Origin: MGML01 sp964493985
GTDB taxonomy: Bacteria; Chloroflexota; Dehalococcoidia; Dehalococcoidales; UBA2162
Assembly: GCA_964493985.1 (NCBI GenBank)
Contig: CAZBQL010000003.1
Location: 1 to 64,000 of the forward strand
DNA: 64,000 bases
Direction: 5' to 3'
Under the pieces are notes generated by a model, which worked only from the letters and a program-made list of their open reading frames with translations, searched no databases and had not been told where the DNA came from. How positions within the stretch are numbered: position 1 is the first letter of the stretch; each line of letters begins with the position of its first letter. Below are positions 1 through 7,725 of this stretch, in pieces. Made by a program: the position numbers and the translations under genes.

Positions 1-80
1 TTATAATGATTATTTAATCTAAATTAAGGTAAAGTTAACCGCAACCGTAGTACTGCTCTGCCAATGAAGACAGGTGGTGA

Positions 81-1073
81 TTGACCGCATTTTTATTAGC
101 TTTAGTTAAATTGCGTCGAAACATAAACGGTAAAATGGGAAAAGTACAGACGGTTATTAGTAATCTTGCACGAAACAGAAATTTCATTCTTCTTCTCGCT
201 TTGGTTGTTGGATTATTAGTCGGCGAGTCAGGCGCGGTCTGGACTGAGCCGTTAGTCCTGCCACTTCTCGCTTTGGTCATGACACTTTCAGCTTTAAACG
301 TAACTTCAGATAAATTTGCATCGGCGAAAAATACGGCGCGAATTGTCCTGTTCTCGATATTGCTCAATTATGTTATTCTGGGTGGCGCAATACTGCTTTT
401 AGCTCGATGGATATCTGATGATAATCAACTATGGGAGGGTTTTGTGATGCTAGCCATAGTTCCTCCTGCCGTAGCGGTGGTTCCGTTCAGTTATACACTT
501 GGCGGGAGTGTTCTTTTTTCACTGATTGGAATGACCAGTACCTATTTAGCAGCTCTCATAATAATGCCCTTGGCCTTGATTTATTTTTTTGGATTAGAAT
601 CATTTGATCTATTGAGGCTGGTCTTGATCTTGGGTGAACTTGTGATAGCCCCACTTATTGTCTCGAGACTACTGCTGTATGCAAAAATCGAACGCCACAT
701 AAAACGCTTTCAAAGCCCAGTTATCAACTGGAGCTTTTTTATAGTCATATTTACCATTATCGGCTTGAACCGCCAGGCTTTCACTACTAATTTTACGGTG
801 TTGTTTAAAGTAGGAATTATTGCCGTTATTATATCCTTTGGATTAGGTCATTTGATTGAACTGTTTTCGAAACTGCTGAAAATCAGGCAGGAAACAAGGG
901 TAAGTGCCATGATTTTGGGCACGGCTAAGAATTATGCCCTGGCCGGAGGACTATCTCTTAGTCTGTTGGGTGATAGAGCAGCCATACCAGCTTCGATAAG
1001 TGTGTTTTTTGGGATACTATTTATGGTATGGCTGGGATTTTATTTTCAAAAAACAAATAAAAAGCCACTCTAA
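81..1073 (+). CDS. BASS-type (bile acid:Na+ symporter-like) membrane transporter
   Basis: A 330-residue integral membrane protein with about nine or ten hydrophobic helices from residue 33 to the C terminus. The best-conserved stretch is GTAKNYALAGG (about 280-290), followed by a helix. This resembles the crossing-helix region of the bile acid/arsenite/auxin symporter superfamily, which moves organic anions or metalloids with sodium or protons. The start is a TTG preceded by AGGTGG; an in-frame ATG at 135 is the alternative but has a poor ribosome site. The stop codon overlaps an ATG (TAATG) that opens a 31-codon ORF. The substrate cannot be told from the sequence, and the family call rests on overall pattern. 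Confidence 0.7.
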   Translation: MTAFLLALVKLRRNINGKMGKVQTVISNLARNRNFILLLALVVGLLVGESGAVWTEPLVLPLLALVMTLSALNVTSDKFASAKNTARIVLFSILLNYVILGGAILLLARWISDDNQLWEGFVMLAIVPPAVAVVPFSYTLGGSVLFSLIGMTSTYLAALIIMPLALIYFFGLESFDLLRLVLILGELVIAPLIVSRLLLYAKIERHIKRFQSPVINWSFFIVIFTIIGLNRQAFTTNFTVLFKVGIIAVIISFGLGHLIELFSKLLKIRQETRVSAMILGTAKNYALAGGLSLSLLGDRAAIPASISVFFGILFMVWLGFYFQKTNKKPL

Positions 1074-1168
1074 TGGCTGAAAAAGAAATTATCTTACAGG
1101 ACAATATCCTGTCCTTTTTGCAGCATTATTCGGATGATGTCGTGATCGGCATCGGTTACTTATGCTAA
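1073..1168 (+). CDS. 31-codon ORF coupled to the transporter; possible truncated gene
   Basis: The ATG overlaps the transporter stop codon (TAATG), which would allow translational coupling. The product starts MAEKEIILQDNILSF and is hydrophilic, then stops at TAA two bases before the first copy of a direct repeat at 1171. It reads like the beginning of a longer regulatory or cytosolic protein cut short at the repeat. It could equally be a chance ORF. No function is assigned. Confidence 0.25.
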   Translation: MAEKEIILQDNILSFLQHYSDDVVIGIGYLC

Positions 1169-1484
1169 TTTCAGGACATGGACGTACTACATACATACCG
1201 TTTAGCCTCAGAATTGAAAACGAAATTAATAAATAAGCATTTAGAAGGAAAGGGCCATTACTTAGACTGATCAACCGTCTGGATTTTGATTCTGCGACTT
1301 GTGAAAGACTTTCTTAAGCGGTATTAAGCTTCCTGTATTGAACAACCACAATGTAACGACCTTAAGGGGGTGAGTAGTTATTTTTACATTTCTACCAATT
1401 ACTCGGTAAAAAGTACCTGTTTGTAGACAAGAAATATACAAAAAGATATAGTATCCCAAAATGCAGATATAATATTATTCCTTC
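1169..1484. other. Intergenic stretch without a supported gene
   Basis: Apart from repeat copy 1, the stretch is AT-rich. It carries only short minus-strand ORFs (about 60 codons) with no ribosome-binding site or recognisable domain. I see no RNA gene in it. Confidence 0.6.
1171..1213 (+). repeat. Direct repeat, copy 1
   Basis: This 43-base segment matches 1926-1968 at about 37 of 43 positions, most of the differences being transitions. The shared core contains TTTAGCCTCA. The two copies flank a segment of about 750 bases that holds a small membrane-protein gene and its terminator. Confidence 0.7.
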
Positions 1485-1802
1485 ATGGAAGTTTTACTGA
1501 CCAATAATGTGCCTATATTTATTGGAGCAGCGGGTGCTCTAATAGCGGTGAGTGGAATGATTCTCTCATCAATATTAACGAAACACCTGTGGGAAGGTTT
1601 GATGCCGTATTCATTATTGTTATCTATATTGTTAGGAGTTTTAGTTATTATAAGTCAATCAGGTGTTTTTGAATCACGCTTTGTTGTTGATGATGCTCTA
1701 GCATCAGCTTTAATATTGTTACAGTTAATTTTAAGTGTGTTATATCCTCTGGATATCACTAAAAAATTTGAAAGTGAACCGGGCGCAATTTTTTATAGAT
1801 AA
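1485..1802 (+). CDS. Small hydrophobic membrane protein, unknown function
   Basis: This encodes 105 residues with three or four hydrophobic segments (about 9-30, 42-58 and 70-86) and a short polar C-terminal tail. I do not recognise the family. The ATG has no clear Shine-Dalgarno sequence, which lowers confidence. A strong Rho-independent terminator 37 bases after the stop supports a real transcript. The gene lies alone between two direct-repeat copies upstream of a tRNA gene, so it may be part of a small inserted segment. Confidence 0.5.
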   Translation: MEVLLTNNVPIFIGAAGALIAVSGMILSSILTKHLWEGLMPYSLLLSILLGVLVIISQSGVFESRFVVDDALASALILLQLILSVLYPLDITKKFESEPGAIFYR

Positions 1803-1838
1803 ACTTTATCAGTGATGCAAAATTTAACCAGATAAAAA

Positions 1839-1873
1839 GGGGAGAGAATAATCGTCTCTCCCCTCTCGTTTTT
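1839..1873 (+). terminator. Rho-independent terminator after the small membrane protein
   Basis: A perfect 9-bp stem (GGGGAGAGA / TCTCTCCCC) with a 7-base loop is followed by a pyrimidine run ending in TTTTT. Confidence 0.85.
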
Positions 1874-1925
1874 AGACTCTGTAGTTATTAATTAGCACAA
1901 AGGGTGATACCGTAACACGGTAACG

Positions 1926-1968
1926 TCAGAACGTGGACATACTACAAACATACCATTTAGCCTCAAAA
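1926..1968 (+). repeat. Direct repeat, copy 2
   Basis: This is the second copy of the 43-base repeat first seen at 1171-1213 (about 86% identical). It ends 18 bases from the encoded CCA end of the tRNA-Glu gene, a typical position for an integration scar. Confidence 0.7.
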
Positions 1969-1985
1969 TAAAATATAAAAAAACT

Positions 1986-2062
1986 TGGTAGCGCATACGG
2001 GATTCGAACCCGTGATCTCCGCCTTGAGAGGGCGGTGTCCTAAACCGCTAGACGAATGCGCC
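1986..2062 (-). tRNA. trnE: tRNA-Glu (CTC)
   Basis: The minus strand folds into a full cloverleaf. The acceptor stem is GGCGCAT with ATGCGCT, the last pair being G-T. The anticodon stem is CCGCC/GGCGG and its loop CTCTCAA gives anticodon CTC. The T loop is TTCGAAT in a CACGGG/CCCGTG context. The CCA end is encoded. Confidence 0.95.
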
Positions 2063-2177
2063 GCACCAACACTCAAGTTTATTATATACAGGTATGGCAG
2101 TCAAATGATTTATAGAGATTGCCACGGTTCGCCTGTTGACGGCGAAAGTCGCAATGACGTTCTCAGGACACCTGAAA

Positions 2178-2867
2178 CTATAGCGGTCTGAGTAGCGCCC
2201 GGCAGGGACAGGCATCGCCTTTCTCCAGCTTAAGGGGCAGGCAGACAAGTTCATAATCGCCAGGTGCAACGCCATCCAGGTTCAGTCCCTCGATTACATA
2301 CACTTCTGCCCCCAGCAGAACATCGTGAGTTTCCTTCATATTCTGCGGCTGCTTGTTATCACCGATCGTCAGGTAATCGATCCCTATCATCCTCACCTTT
2401 CTATCCGCGAGGTAACGTGCCGTCTCGGTGGTAATATAGATATAGTTACCCGGCTCTCTCCTCTTATCGTAAACGTGAGGTGAATTCTTTGTCTTGAAGA
2501 TAATCCTCTCGCCGGGTTGAATATCATAAGGTTCAAGTTCTGCAACCTTTATTGACTCCCCGTCTTTTATCCCGATAATACGGGTAACTCCCACCGTGGT
2601 ATCCAGTGGCATATTATCGATCGTCTGTCCTCCCTTGATGAAGTGAAGCGGCGCGTCGATATGCGTGCCATCATGAGTATTCATCTCGATGCGTGTCATG
2701 GTTACCCTGTCGCCTTTATCCACGTCGAAAAAACGGTTGAAGGTTGGGTCTTTTACAGGTCCTTCCGATGATAAGTCGCCGGGCATCATCGGCAGTTCGT
2801 TGTTCAGGGCCAGCGTAATGTCTTTCCATTCGGCTACCGGTGCAAAAGATCGATTTTTTCCGGTCAT
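2178..2867 (-). CDS. Cyclase-family metal-dependent hydrolase (kynurenine formamidase-like)
   Basis: A 229-residue soluble protein of the cyclase/kynurenine formamidase superfamily. Its signature HDGTHIDAPLHF (about residues 65-76) gives the metal ligands H65, H69 and D71 of the family's HxGTHxDxPxH motif. The family hydrolyses amides and lactones or isomerises ring compounds with Zn or Mn. I chose the internal ATG at 2867 because AAAGGAGG lies 6 bases before it; the longer frame to 2900 has no such site. It diverges from the DUF1537 kinase gene. No tryptophan-degradation genes are near, so the substrate is open. Confidence 0.8.
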   Translation of the reverse strand: MTGKNRSFAPVAEWKDITLALNNELPMMPGDLSSEGPVKDPTFNRFFDVDKGDRVTMTRIEMNTHDGTHIDAPLHFIKGGQTIDNMPLDTTVGVTRIIGIKDGESIKVAELEPYDIQPGERIIFKTKNSPHVYDKRREPGNYIYITTETARYLADRKVRMIGIDYLTIGDNKQPQNMKETHDVLLGAEVYVIEGLNLDGVAPGDYELVCLPLKLEKGDACPCRALLRPL

Positions 2868-2977
2868 TTCTTCCCTCCTTTGTTTATGTTCATACATCAT
2901 AAATCAGCAGATTCGGATAGTAAAGGTTAGCAAAAATCTTACTTAGTCCCTCTTTACAAAGGGGGAGGTTAGTAATT

Positions 2978-4399
2978 ATGATTTTAATTGTAATGAATCT
3001 GAAAGAGCTTCTTGCAGGTCAACCGCCAGCTAATCATATCCCTTATGCCCGAAAGAAGATCAGGCAGCACCTGTTGAATTCGGGGAAGCGACTTGTAGTG
3101 ATCGATGACGATCCCACGGGTCCTCAGGCAATCCACGACGTGCGAGTGTTCATGGATTGGTCGGTGGAAACTCTGAAGAAAGCATTCCAGACCGGTGATC
3201 CGGTCTTCTTCATCTGCACGAACTCACGCAGTCTCAAGCCGGATGAAGCGGTGAAAGTCAGCCTGGAAGCAGGACAAAACCTGCAAGAAGCTGCTGAACT
3301 GGAAAAAGCAGAGGTCCTTCTGGCCTCCCGTAGCGACAGCACATTGCGCGGTCACTTCCCCGCCGAACTGGATGCTCTTATCCTGGGGCTCGGCGTCAGA
3401 CCTGATGGTATCATTGTTGTCCCCGCCTTCTTTGAGGGCGGCAGGTACACGGTCGATGATATTCATTACGCGGAACAGGATGGTGAGATGGTACCGGTGC
3501 ACCTCACGGAATTCGCTCGCGATCCAGCCTACAGCTACCGGAACAGTAATCTTAAAAAGTGGGTGGAAGAAAAAACCGGCGGCTCAGTGAAAGCAGAGGA
3601 TGTACGCTCGATATCCCTGGATACTTTAAGAAAAGGTGGACCGGGAGCGGTCGCTGAAGAACTGACACAGGCATCTGAAACAAATGTCTTCATCGCCAAC
3701 GCCACCTGCTATGAAGACCTGGAGGTGCTGGCACTGGGAATCACCGAAGCGGAAGAAAACGGCAGAAGTTTCGCCTATCGCTGTTCGGCATCATTTATCA
3801 AGGCACGGGGTGGATTCGAAGACAGGCTACTGCTTTCCCACACAGAACTGGCGCCAGGAAACGCGCCCGGACTGATAATCGCCGGATCTTATGTAGAGAA
3901 GACATCCAGACAGCTCAAGCGATTGCTGGACGCAGGACTGGCAGAAGGCATCGAAATGCGTGTAGAACAACTTGAAAAGAAGGAAACCAGGGACAGAGAA
4001 ATCCAGGCAGTATCCGATTATGTCAACCGATTGCTGACAGACAGCAAAAACGCAGTTATATATACATCAAGAGAGCTCCAGGTAAATCCTGAACAGGACT
4101 TCGCTGAAACAGGCAGGCATATCATGCAGTCGCTCTGCCGGGCGGTAAGAAATATCGACATCAAACCGGGCTGGGTGATAGCCAAGGGCGGCATTACCAG
4201 CATCGAAATAGCGAAAACAGCCCTTGGTGCCGGTGAAGCGTTCGCTATAGGCCAGATACTTCCTGGCGTACCGGTATGGCGCCTCCTTGCGAATGCAAGA
4301 TGGACGGGTATACCCTACATAGTATTTCCGGGGAATGTCGGGGACGAAGTCGCCCTCCTTAAGACGGTAAGGATTCTGAAAGGGCTATCCGGTGAATGA
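2978..4399 (+). CDS. Four-carbon acid sugar kinase family protein (DUF1537)
   Basis: The 473 residues match the full length of the four-carbon acid sugar kinase family, which phosphorylates threonate, erythronate and related sugar acids. The N-terminal substrate domain carries VIDDDPTGPQAIHDV at about 40-54. The C-terminal nucleotide domain carries AKGGITSIEIAKTALG (about 404-419) and FPGNVGDEVALLK near the end. A GGGGGAGG ribosome site stands 9 bases before the chosen ATG. The usual partners (a PdxA2-type dehydrogenase or an aldolase) are not adjacent; the neighbours are a divergent cyclase and a convergent membrane protein. Family call firm, substrate unknown. Confidence 0.85.
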   Translation: MILIVMNLKELLAGQPPANHIPYARKKIRQHLLNSGKRLVVIDDDPTGPQAIHDVRVFMDWSVETLKKAFQTGDPVFFICTNSRSLKPDEAVKVSLEAGQNLQEAAELEKAEVLLASRSDSTLRGHFPAELDALILGLGVRPDGIIVVPAFFEGGRYTVDDIHYAEQDGEMVPVHLTEFARDPAYSYRNSNLKKWVEEKTGGSVKAEDVRSISLDTLRKGGPGAVAEELTQASETNVFIANATCYEDLEVLALGITEAEENGRSFAYRCSASFIKARGGFEDRLLLSHTELAPGNAPGLIIAGSYVEKTSRQLKRLLDAGLAEGIEMRVEQLEKKETRDREIQAVSDYVNRLLTDSKNAVIYTSRELQVNPEQDFAETGRHIMQSLCRAVRNIDIKPGWVIAKGGITSIEIAKTALGAGEAFAIGQILPGVPVWRLLANARWTGIPYIVFPGNVGDEVALLKTVRILKGLSGE

Positions 4400-4407
4400 A
4401 TCACCGG
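4389..4407 (+). terminator. Hairpin between convergent genes
   Basis: A perfect 7-bp stem (CCGGTGA/TCACCGG) with a 5-base loop spans the kinase stop codon. No strong T run follows, so termination is plausible but weakly supported. Confidence 0.35.
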
Positions 4408-4413
4408 CCCGTA

Positions 4414-5424
4414 TTATACTTCAGATTGCTTATAGGGAGAACTTAATAGACGCTTGTAAAAGAACAGGCTTATGATAAAAGGTATGAAATCATATACGAC
4501 CCTAAAAAGAATAGACGCAAGAACTCCTCGTTCGAAAGCTACTCCCAGTAATGAAAACACCCCCGCCATAGACGCTTCCTGAGTGCCAAGCCCTCCAGGA
4601 AACATCGATAGATTACCAACCGATATACCAACGGCAAAGCCGGTTATTAAAATACCGGGACTTACAGGGCTGCCAAGCGCTCTAAAACAGAACCAGAAAC
4701 CCACCAGCATAAACGCCCATTCGGCAATAACACAAATAATCACCAGCAAAAGTAACTGGGGGCGGTCTTTGATAGCTGTCACGCCGGCGGTCATTGTATC
4801 ATCGAAAGTATTGAAAAATGATGTTATATCCTTCCTGATAACTAACTTTATTAACTTAGATAAGAAATTGGTTATTAAAAGCCTGAGCGATCGTTTAAAA
4901 ACAACTACGGTAGCAACGATGATAAAAACAATAATAACTACCGTGAATATTATCAAGCCGACAGCACCAGCCGGCGAAACCAGGCGATGGATAAGGAGAT
5001 ATATCATACCTATTGGAAGTAGACAGAACATTCCCAGGTTATGAAAATGAGAAGAAAAGATCGACGGGGCAAGAACCTGACCCGACGCGACACCCTTCCG
5101 CTGCATTAGCATGATTCTCAGGGCATGCCCTCCCATCCACATAAAATCAACAAGATTATTGAAAGCTGCAGACACGAATCCGACATTCATTAGTGAACGC
5201 CAGTTCATCGGCACCTGGAATATATTGTTTACGACGGTAAAAGCGTAACTAAGGAAAAAATACGAGAGTGCAATAAAAATCAATGAAAAAAGCGAGCGCG
5301 TCCAGTCTGCTTCAGCCAGCACTTTACTGATATTTGACCAGTCCAGAATGATCAGCACCACTCCAAGGACCAATAAAGCTATTATGACTATAACGGATAA
5401 TTTCTGACGGTATCGTTTTATCAT
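4414..5424 (-). CDS. Lysylphosphatidylglycerol synthase TM-region / UPF0104 flippase-like protein
   Basis: This 336-residue protein has about eight transmembrane helices. It ends with the family-typical stretch FPGGLGTQEASMAGVF (about 285-300). In MprF-type proteins this membrane domain flips lipids. Stand-alone UPF0104 proteins lack the aminoacyl-transfer domain, as here, and are thought to move lipid or isoprenoid intermediates. It is convergent with the DUF1537 kinase gene and transcribed alone. No clear ribosome-binding site precedes the ATG. The family call is good; the exact lipid is unknown. Confidence 0.75.
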   Translation of the reverse strand: MIKRYRQKLSVIVIIALLVLGVVLIILDWSNISKVLAEADWTRSLFSLIFIALSYFFLSYAFTVVNNIFQVPMNWRSLMNVGFVSAAFNNLVDFMWMGGHALRIMLMQRKGVASGQVLAPSIFSSHFHNLGMFCLLPIGMIYLLIHRLVSPAGAVGLIIFTVVIIVFIIVATVVVFKRSLRLLITNFLSKLIKLVIRKDITSFFNTFDDTMTAGVTAIKDRPQLLLLVIICVIAEWAFMLVGFWFCFRALGSPVSPGILITGFAVGISVGNLSMFPGGLGTQEASMAGVFSLLGVAFERGVLASILFRVVYDFIPFIISLFFYKRLLSSPYKQSEV

Positions 5425-5596
5425 TTGTCGTTTCGTGGATTATAAAATACAACCCATTGGCATCTTTGCTGTAAATGGAACTATTGTATATCAACGGTCA
5501 GGAATTGAAAACACTCGTACCAATACCAATTCACTCTTTCAAATCGTTTTACACCTAACTTAGTACTTAGTTACGGCAATTACCGTTATTATTATT

Positions 5597-5650
5597 CCGT
5601 TCGCCCTTGTCGAAGGACTCCGTTGTGGTTCGACAGGCCCACCACGAACG
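5597..5650. repeat. REP-like interspersed palindrome
   Basis: The ends CGTTCG and CGAACG face each other, and the inner parts CTTGTCGAAGG and GTTCGACAGG can pair partly. The motif of the type TTCGACAGGCCCACCACGAA is one I associate with short interspersed repeats in environmental bacterial genomes. It lies in a 288-base gene-free gap. Only one copy was noticed in this window, so the repeat status is recalled from other genomes rather than shown here. Confidence 0.45.
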
Positions 5651-5712
5651 ACTTGATTGTCCCACTTTTCTCTGCAACCAGGTAGTAACCTGTCTTATTT
5701 TATCTATTCGCC

Positions 5713-6063
5713 TTAGTTCGTTCCCCGGATCATCACCAGCATCATTTTGAACCGTTCCTCAGCCTGAAGAGCATGAGGTTCGTTGGCCGGCATAATGGTT
5801 GCTTCGCCAGCTTTCAGGTGTAAATCATTACCGCTGATAGTGATTACCGCTTCACCATCAAGGACATGGACAAAGGCGTCGAATGGAGTTGTGTGTTCAC
5901 TCAGTCCCTGTCCTTTATCGAAAGCAAACAGAGTTACTGTACCCGTCGGTCTATCAAGTATTGTGCGACTGACAACCGTTCCGTCCTGGTACTGCACCAT
6001 CCCTGCGGCATCCGCGACTTTCGCCAGTAAATCTTTGTCAGTTTGCATTGGTTTGTCCATCAT
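5713..6063 (-). CDS. Cupin-domain protein
   Basis: A small single-domain cupin of about 116 residues. The two cupin motifs are seen as SEHTTPFDAFVHVLDGEA and LKAGEATIMPANEPHAL, with the second-motif histidine in PHAL and a metal-ligand-like H in SEHTTP. Such proteins bind small molecules or metals, or act as isomerases or dioxygenases. The frame is open further upstream, but AAGGAG sits just before tandem ATG codons (6063 and 6060), so I start there; the second ATG has better spacing. Transcribed alone; no specific function can be given. Confidence 0.75.
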   Translation of the reverse strand: MMDKPMQTDKDLLAKVADAAGMVQYQDGTVVSRTILDRPTGTVTLFAFDKGQGLSEHTTPFDAFVHVLDGEAVITISGNDLHLKAGEATIMPANEPHALQAEERFKMMLVMIRGTN

Positions 6064-6261
6064 CTTCTCCTTGTTATTTATCCGGTATCGTAATCGAGTC
6101 CCCGGCCGGGAAGGATATAGGCTTGATATCGGACTTCTCTCCAGTATATCCAAAACGTCCCATGAAATAAATGCTGGAAGCATCGGACCGGGTTATATGT
6201 TCTTTGATATCCAGGGAAAACTGGAAGAATCGATGCTTTAACACAATTTCAGGATTAATGG

Positions 6262-7557
6262 TCAGTCAAGCTGCCTTATACGACGTAAAAATATTAAAGC
6301 AACGATAGACACAACCACGAGTGCGATTGAAAAAGCGCCAAGGCCAATTTCAGGTCCTAAAGCATCAGTCAACAAGCCTGCACCGGCACCACCAAAACTG
6401 GTCAGACCAAAATTCATAACATAGATACTCATAACACGTCCACGGTAATTTGGATCTACATAATACTGTATCAGTGTGTTCCCGAGTGCCATCCTCCCGG
6501 CTTGCCCGATACCGACAAACACGATGATTATCAGAGAAAGAATCCAGGCTTTCGAGAAGGAAAAAGCTGTTAAAGCTAAACCCAGTACTAACCCGCTTAT
6601 CAGCAGCATGATGCCTCGTTTCTTATTTGGTAATGAAGCAAGGGTCAGTGAAGAAATCATTGCCCCCAATCCAGATACGCTGACAAGTATTCCCATTCCA
6701 CTGGCGCCGACATGTAAAACATCTTCGGCAAAGACGGGAAGCAATGTCATATAAGGCATGGACAGTACTACAATGAAGAGGGTAAAAATTAACAGGAGCA
6801 TGATCGTTGATTCACGTCGGATATAACTGAATCCTTCTTTAATATCCTGAAGGACCTTGGTGGCGTTACCTGAGAGTTTTCCGGTTAACGGTAGTAATAT
6901 GATACATACTGTGCCGAATATATACATCCCGGTCATCACGAAATAGACGGACCCGTAACCGAAAAGGTCCACCAAAAATCCCGCCAACGCCGGAGATGCT
7001 AATCTGAGAATATTCATTCCCGTGCTGTCGAGTGATACGGCATTCATGATTTCTTCTTCATCCACAATTTCCGGAATAATAGCCTGCCTGGACGGTATCA
7101 TCAGTCCCATGATACATCCCTGCAAAACAGCAGACACAGCAAGTATCCACCAGGAACCCTCGTTGTCTATACTTATGTAGCCTGCAGTCAATAAGAGGGC
7201 GACTGCAAGAGAAATAACTGCCGAACCTGCCAGACCGATCGCCAATACGTATTTCTTATGAATACGGTCGGCGATTACTCCACCGAAAACAGAGAATAAT
7301 AATATGGGCAAAGCATTACAGATAGATAGAACTCCCAGAATAGCGGCTGACCCGGTTATCTCATAGATAAGATACGAACGGGCTATCATCTGCATGTTCA
7401 TTGCCGCCCGTTGTCCCATGATACCGGTAAAATAAAGGCGATATACGGGATTTTTTAGTGACCTGAATGTATTGATATTACGCAGGAAGTTCCTGCTGCT
7501 GTTTTCTCCAGGTGGTACTTCGTTACTTATATCGGATTTACTCTTATTCTCACTCAA
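6262..7557 (-). CDS. MFS transporter, EntS-like exporter family
   Basis: A 431-residue permease with 12 predicted membrane helices after a polar N terminus of about 40 residues. The loop between helices 2 and 3 carries GGVIADRIHKKYVL, the MFS signature G-x3-D-x2-x-R/K. Overall it resembles the MFS_3 group (EntS-type siderophore or drug exporters). The start is TTG with a weak ribosome site, so the N terminus may be shorter. It stands alone and its substrate is unknown. Confidence 0.8.
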   Translation of the reverse strand: MSENKSKSDISNEVPPGENSSRNFLRNINTFRSLKNPVYRLYFTGIMGQRAAMNMQMIARSYLIYEITGSAAILGVLSICNALPILLFSVFGGVIADRIHKKYVLAIGLAGSAVISLAVALLLTAGYISIDNEGSWWILAVSAVLQGCIMGLMIPSRQAIIPEIVDEEEIMNAVSLDSTGMNILRLASPALAGFLVDLFGYGSVYFVMTGMYIFGTVCIILLPLTGKLSGNATKVLQDIKEGFSYIRRESTIMLLLIFTLFIVVLSMPYMTLLPVFAEDVLHVGASGMGILVSVSGLGAMISSLTLASLPNKKRGIMLLISGLVLGLALTAFSFSKAWILSLIIIVFVGIGQAGRMALGNTLIQYYVDPNYRGRVMSIYVMNFGLTSFGGAGAGLLTDALGPEIGLGAFSIALVVVSIVALIFLRRIRQLD

Positions 7558-7725
7558 TATTACAGCTCTCGACTATTGTATTATAACAAAAGAAAGGAGC
7601 CCCCAAGAAATAAGGCGGGCATCTCCAGTAAATGAGAACCGAAAATAAAGTATGTTTCTTTCTCTAATTTCAGGTAGCTGAAAAACGGGTTACCTTATGC
7701 CAGGTTGGTGCAATTCCGTGGCCTA

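Noticed and set aside
35..367. 110-codon minus-strand ORF at the left edge
   Set aside because: It overlaps the transporter gene on the other strand and shows no motif or ribosome site.
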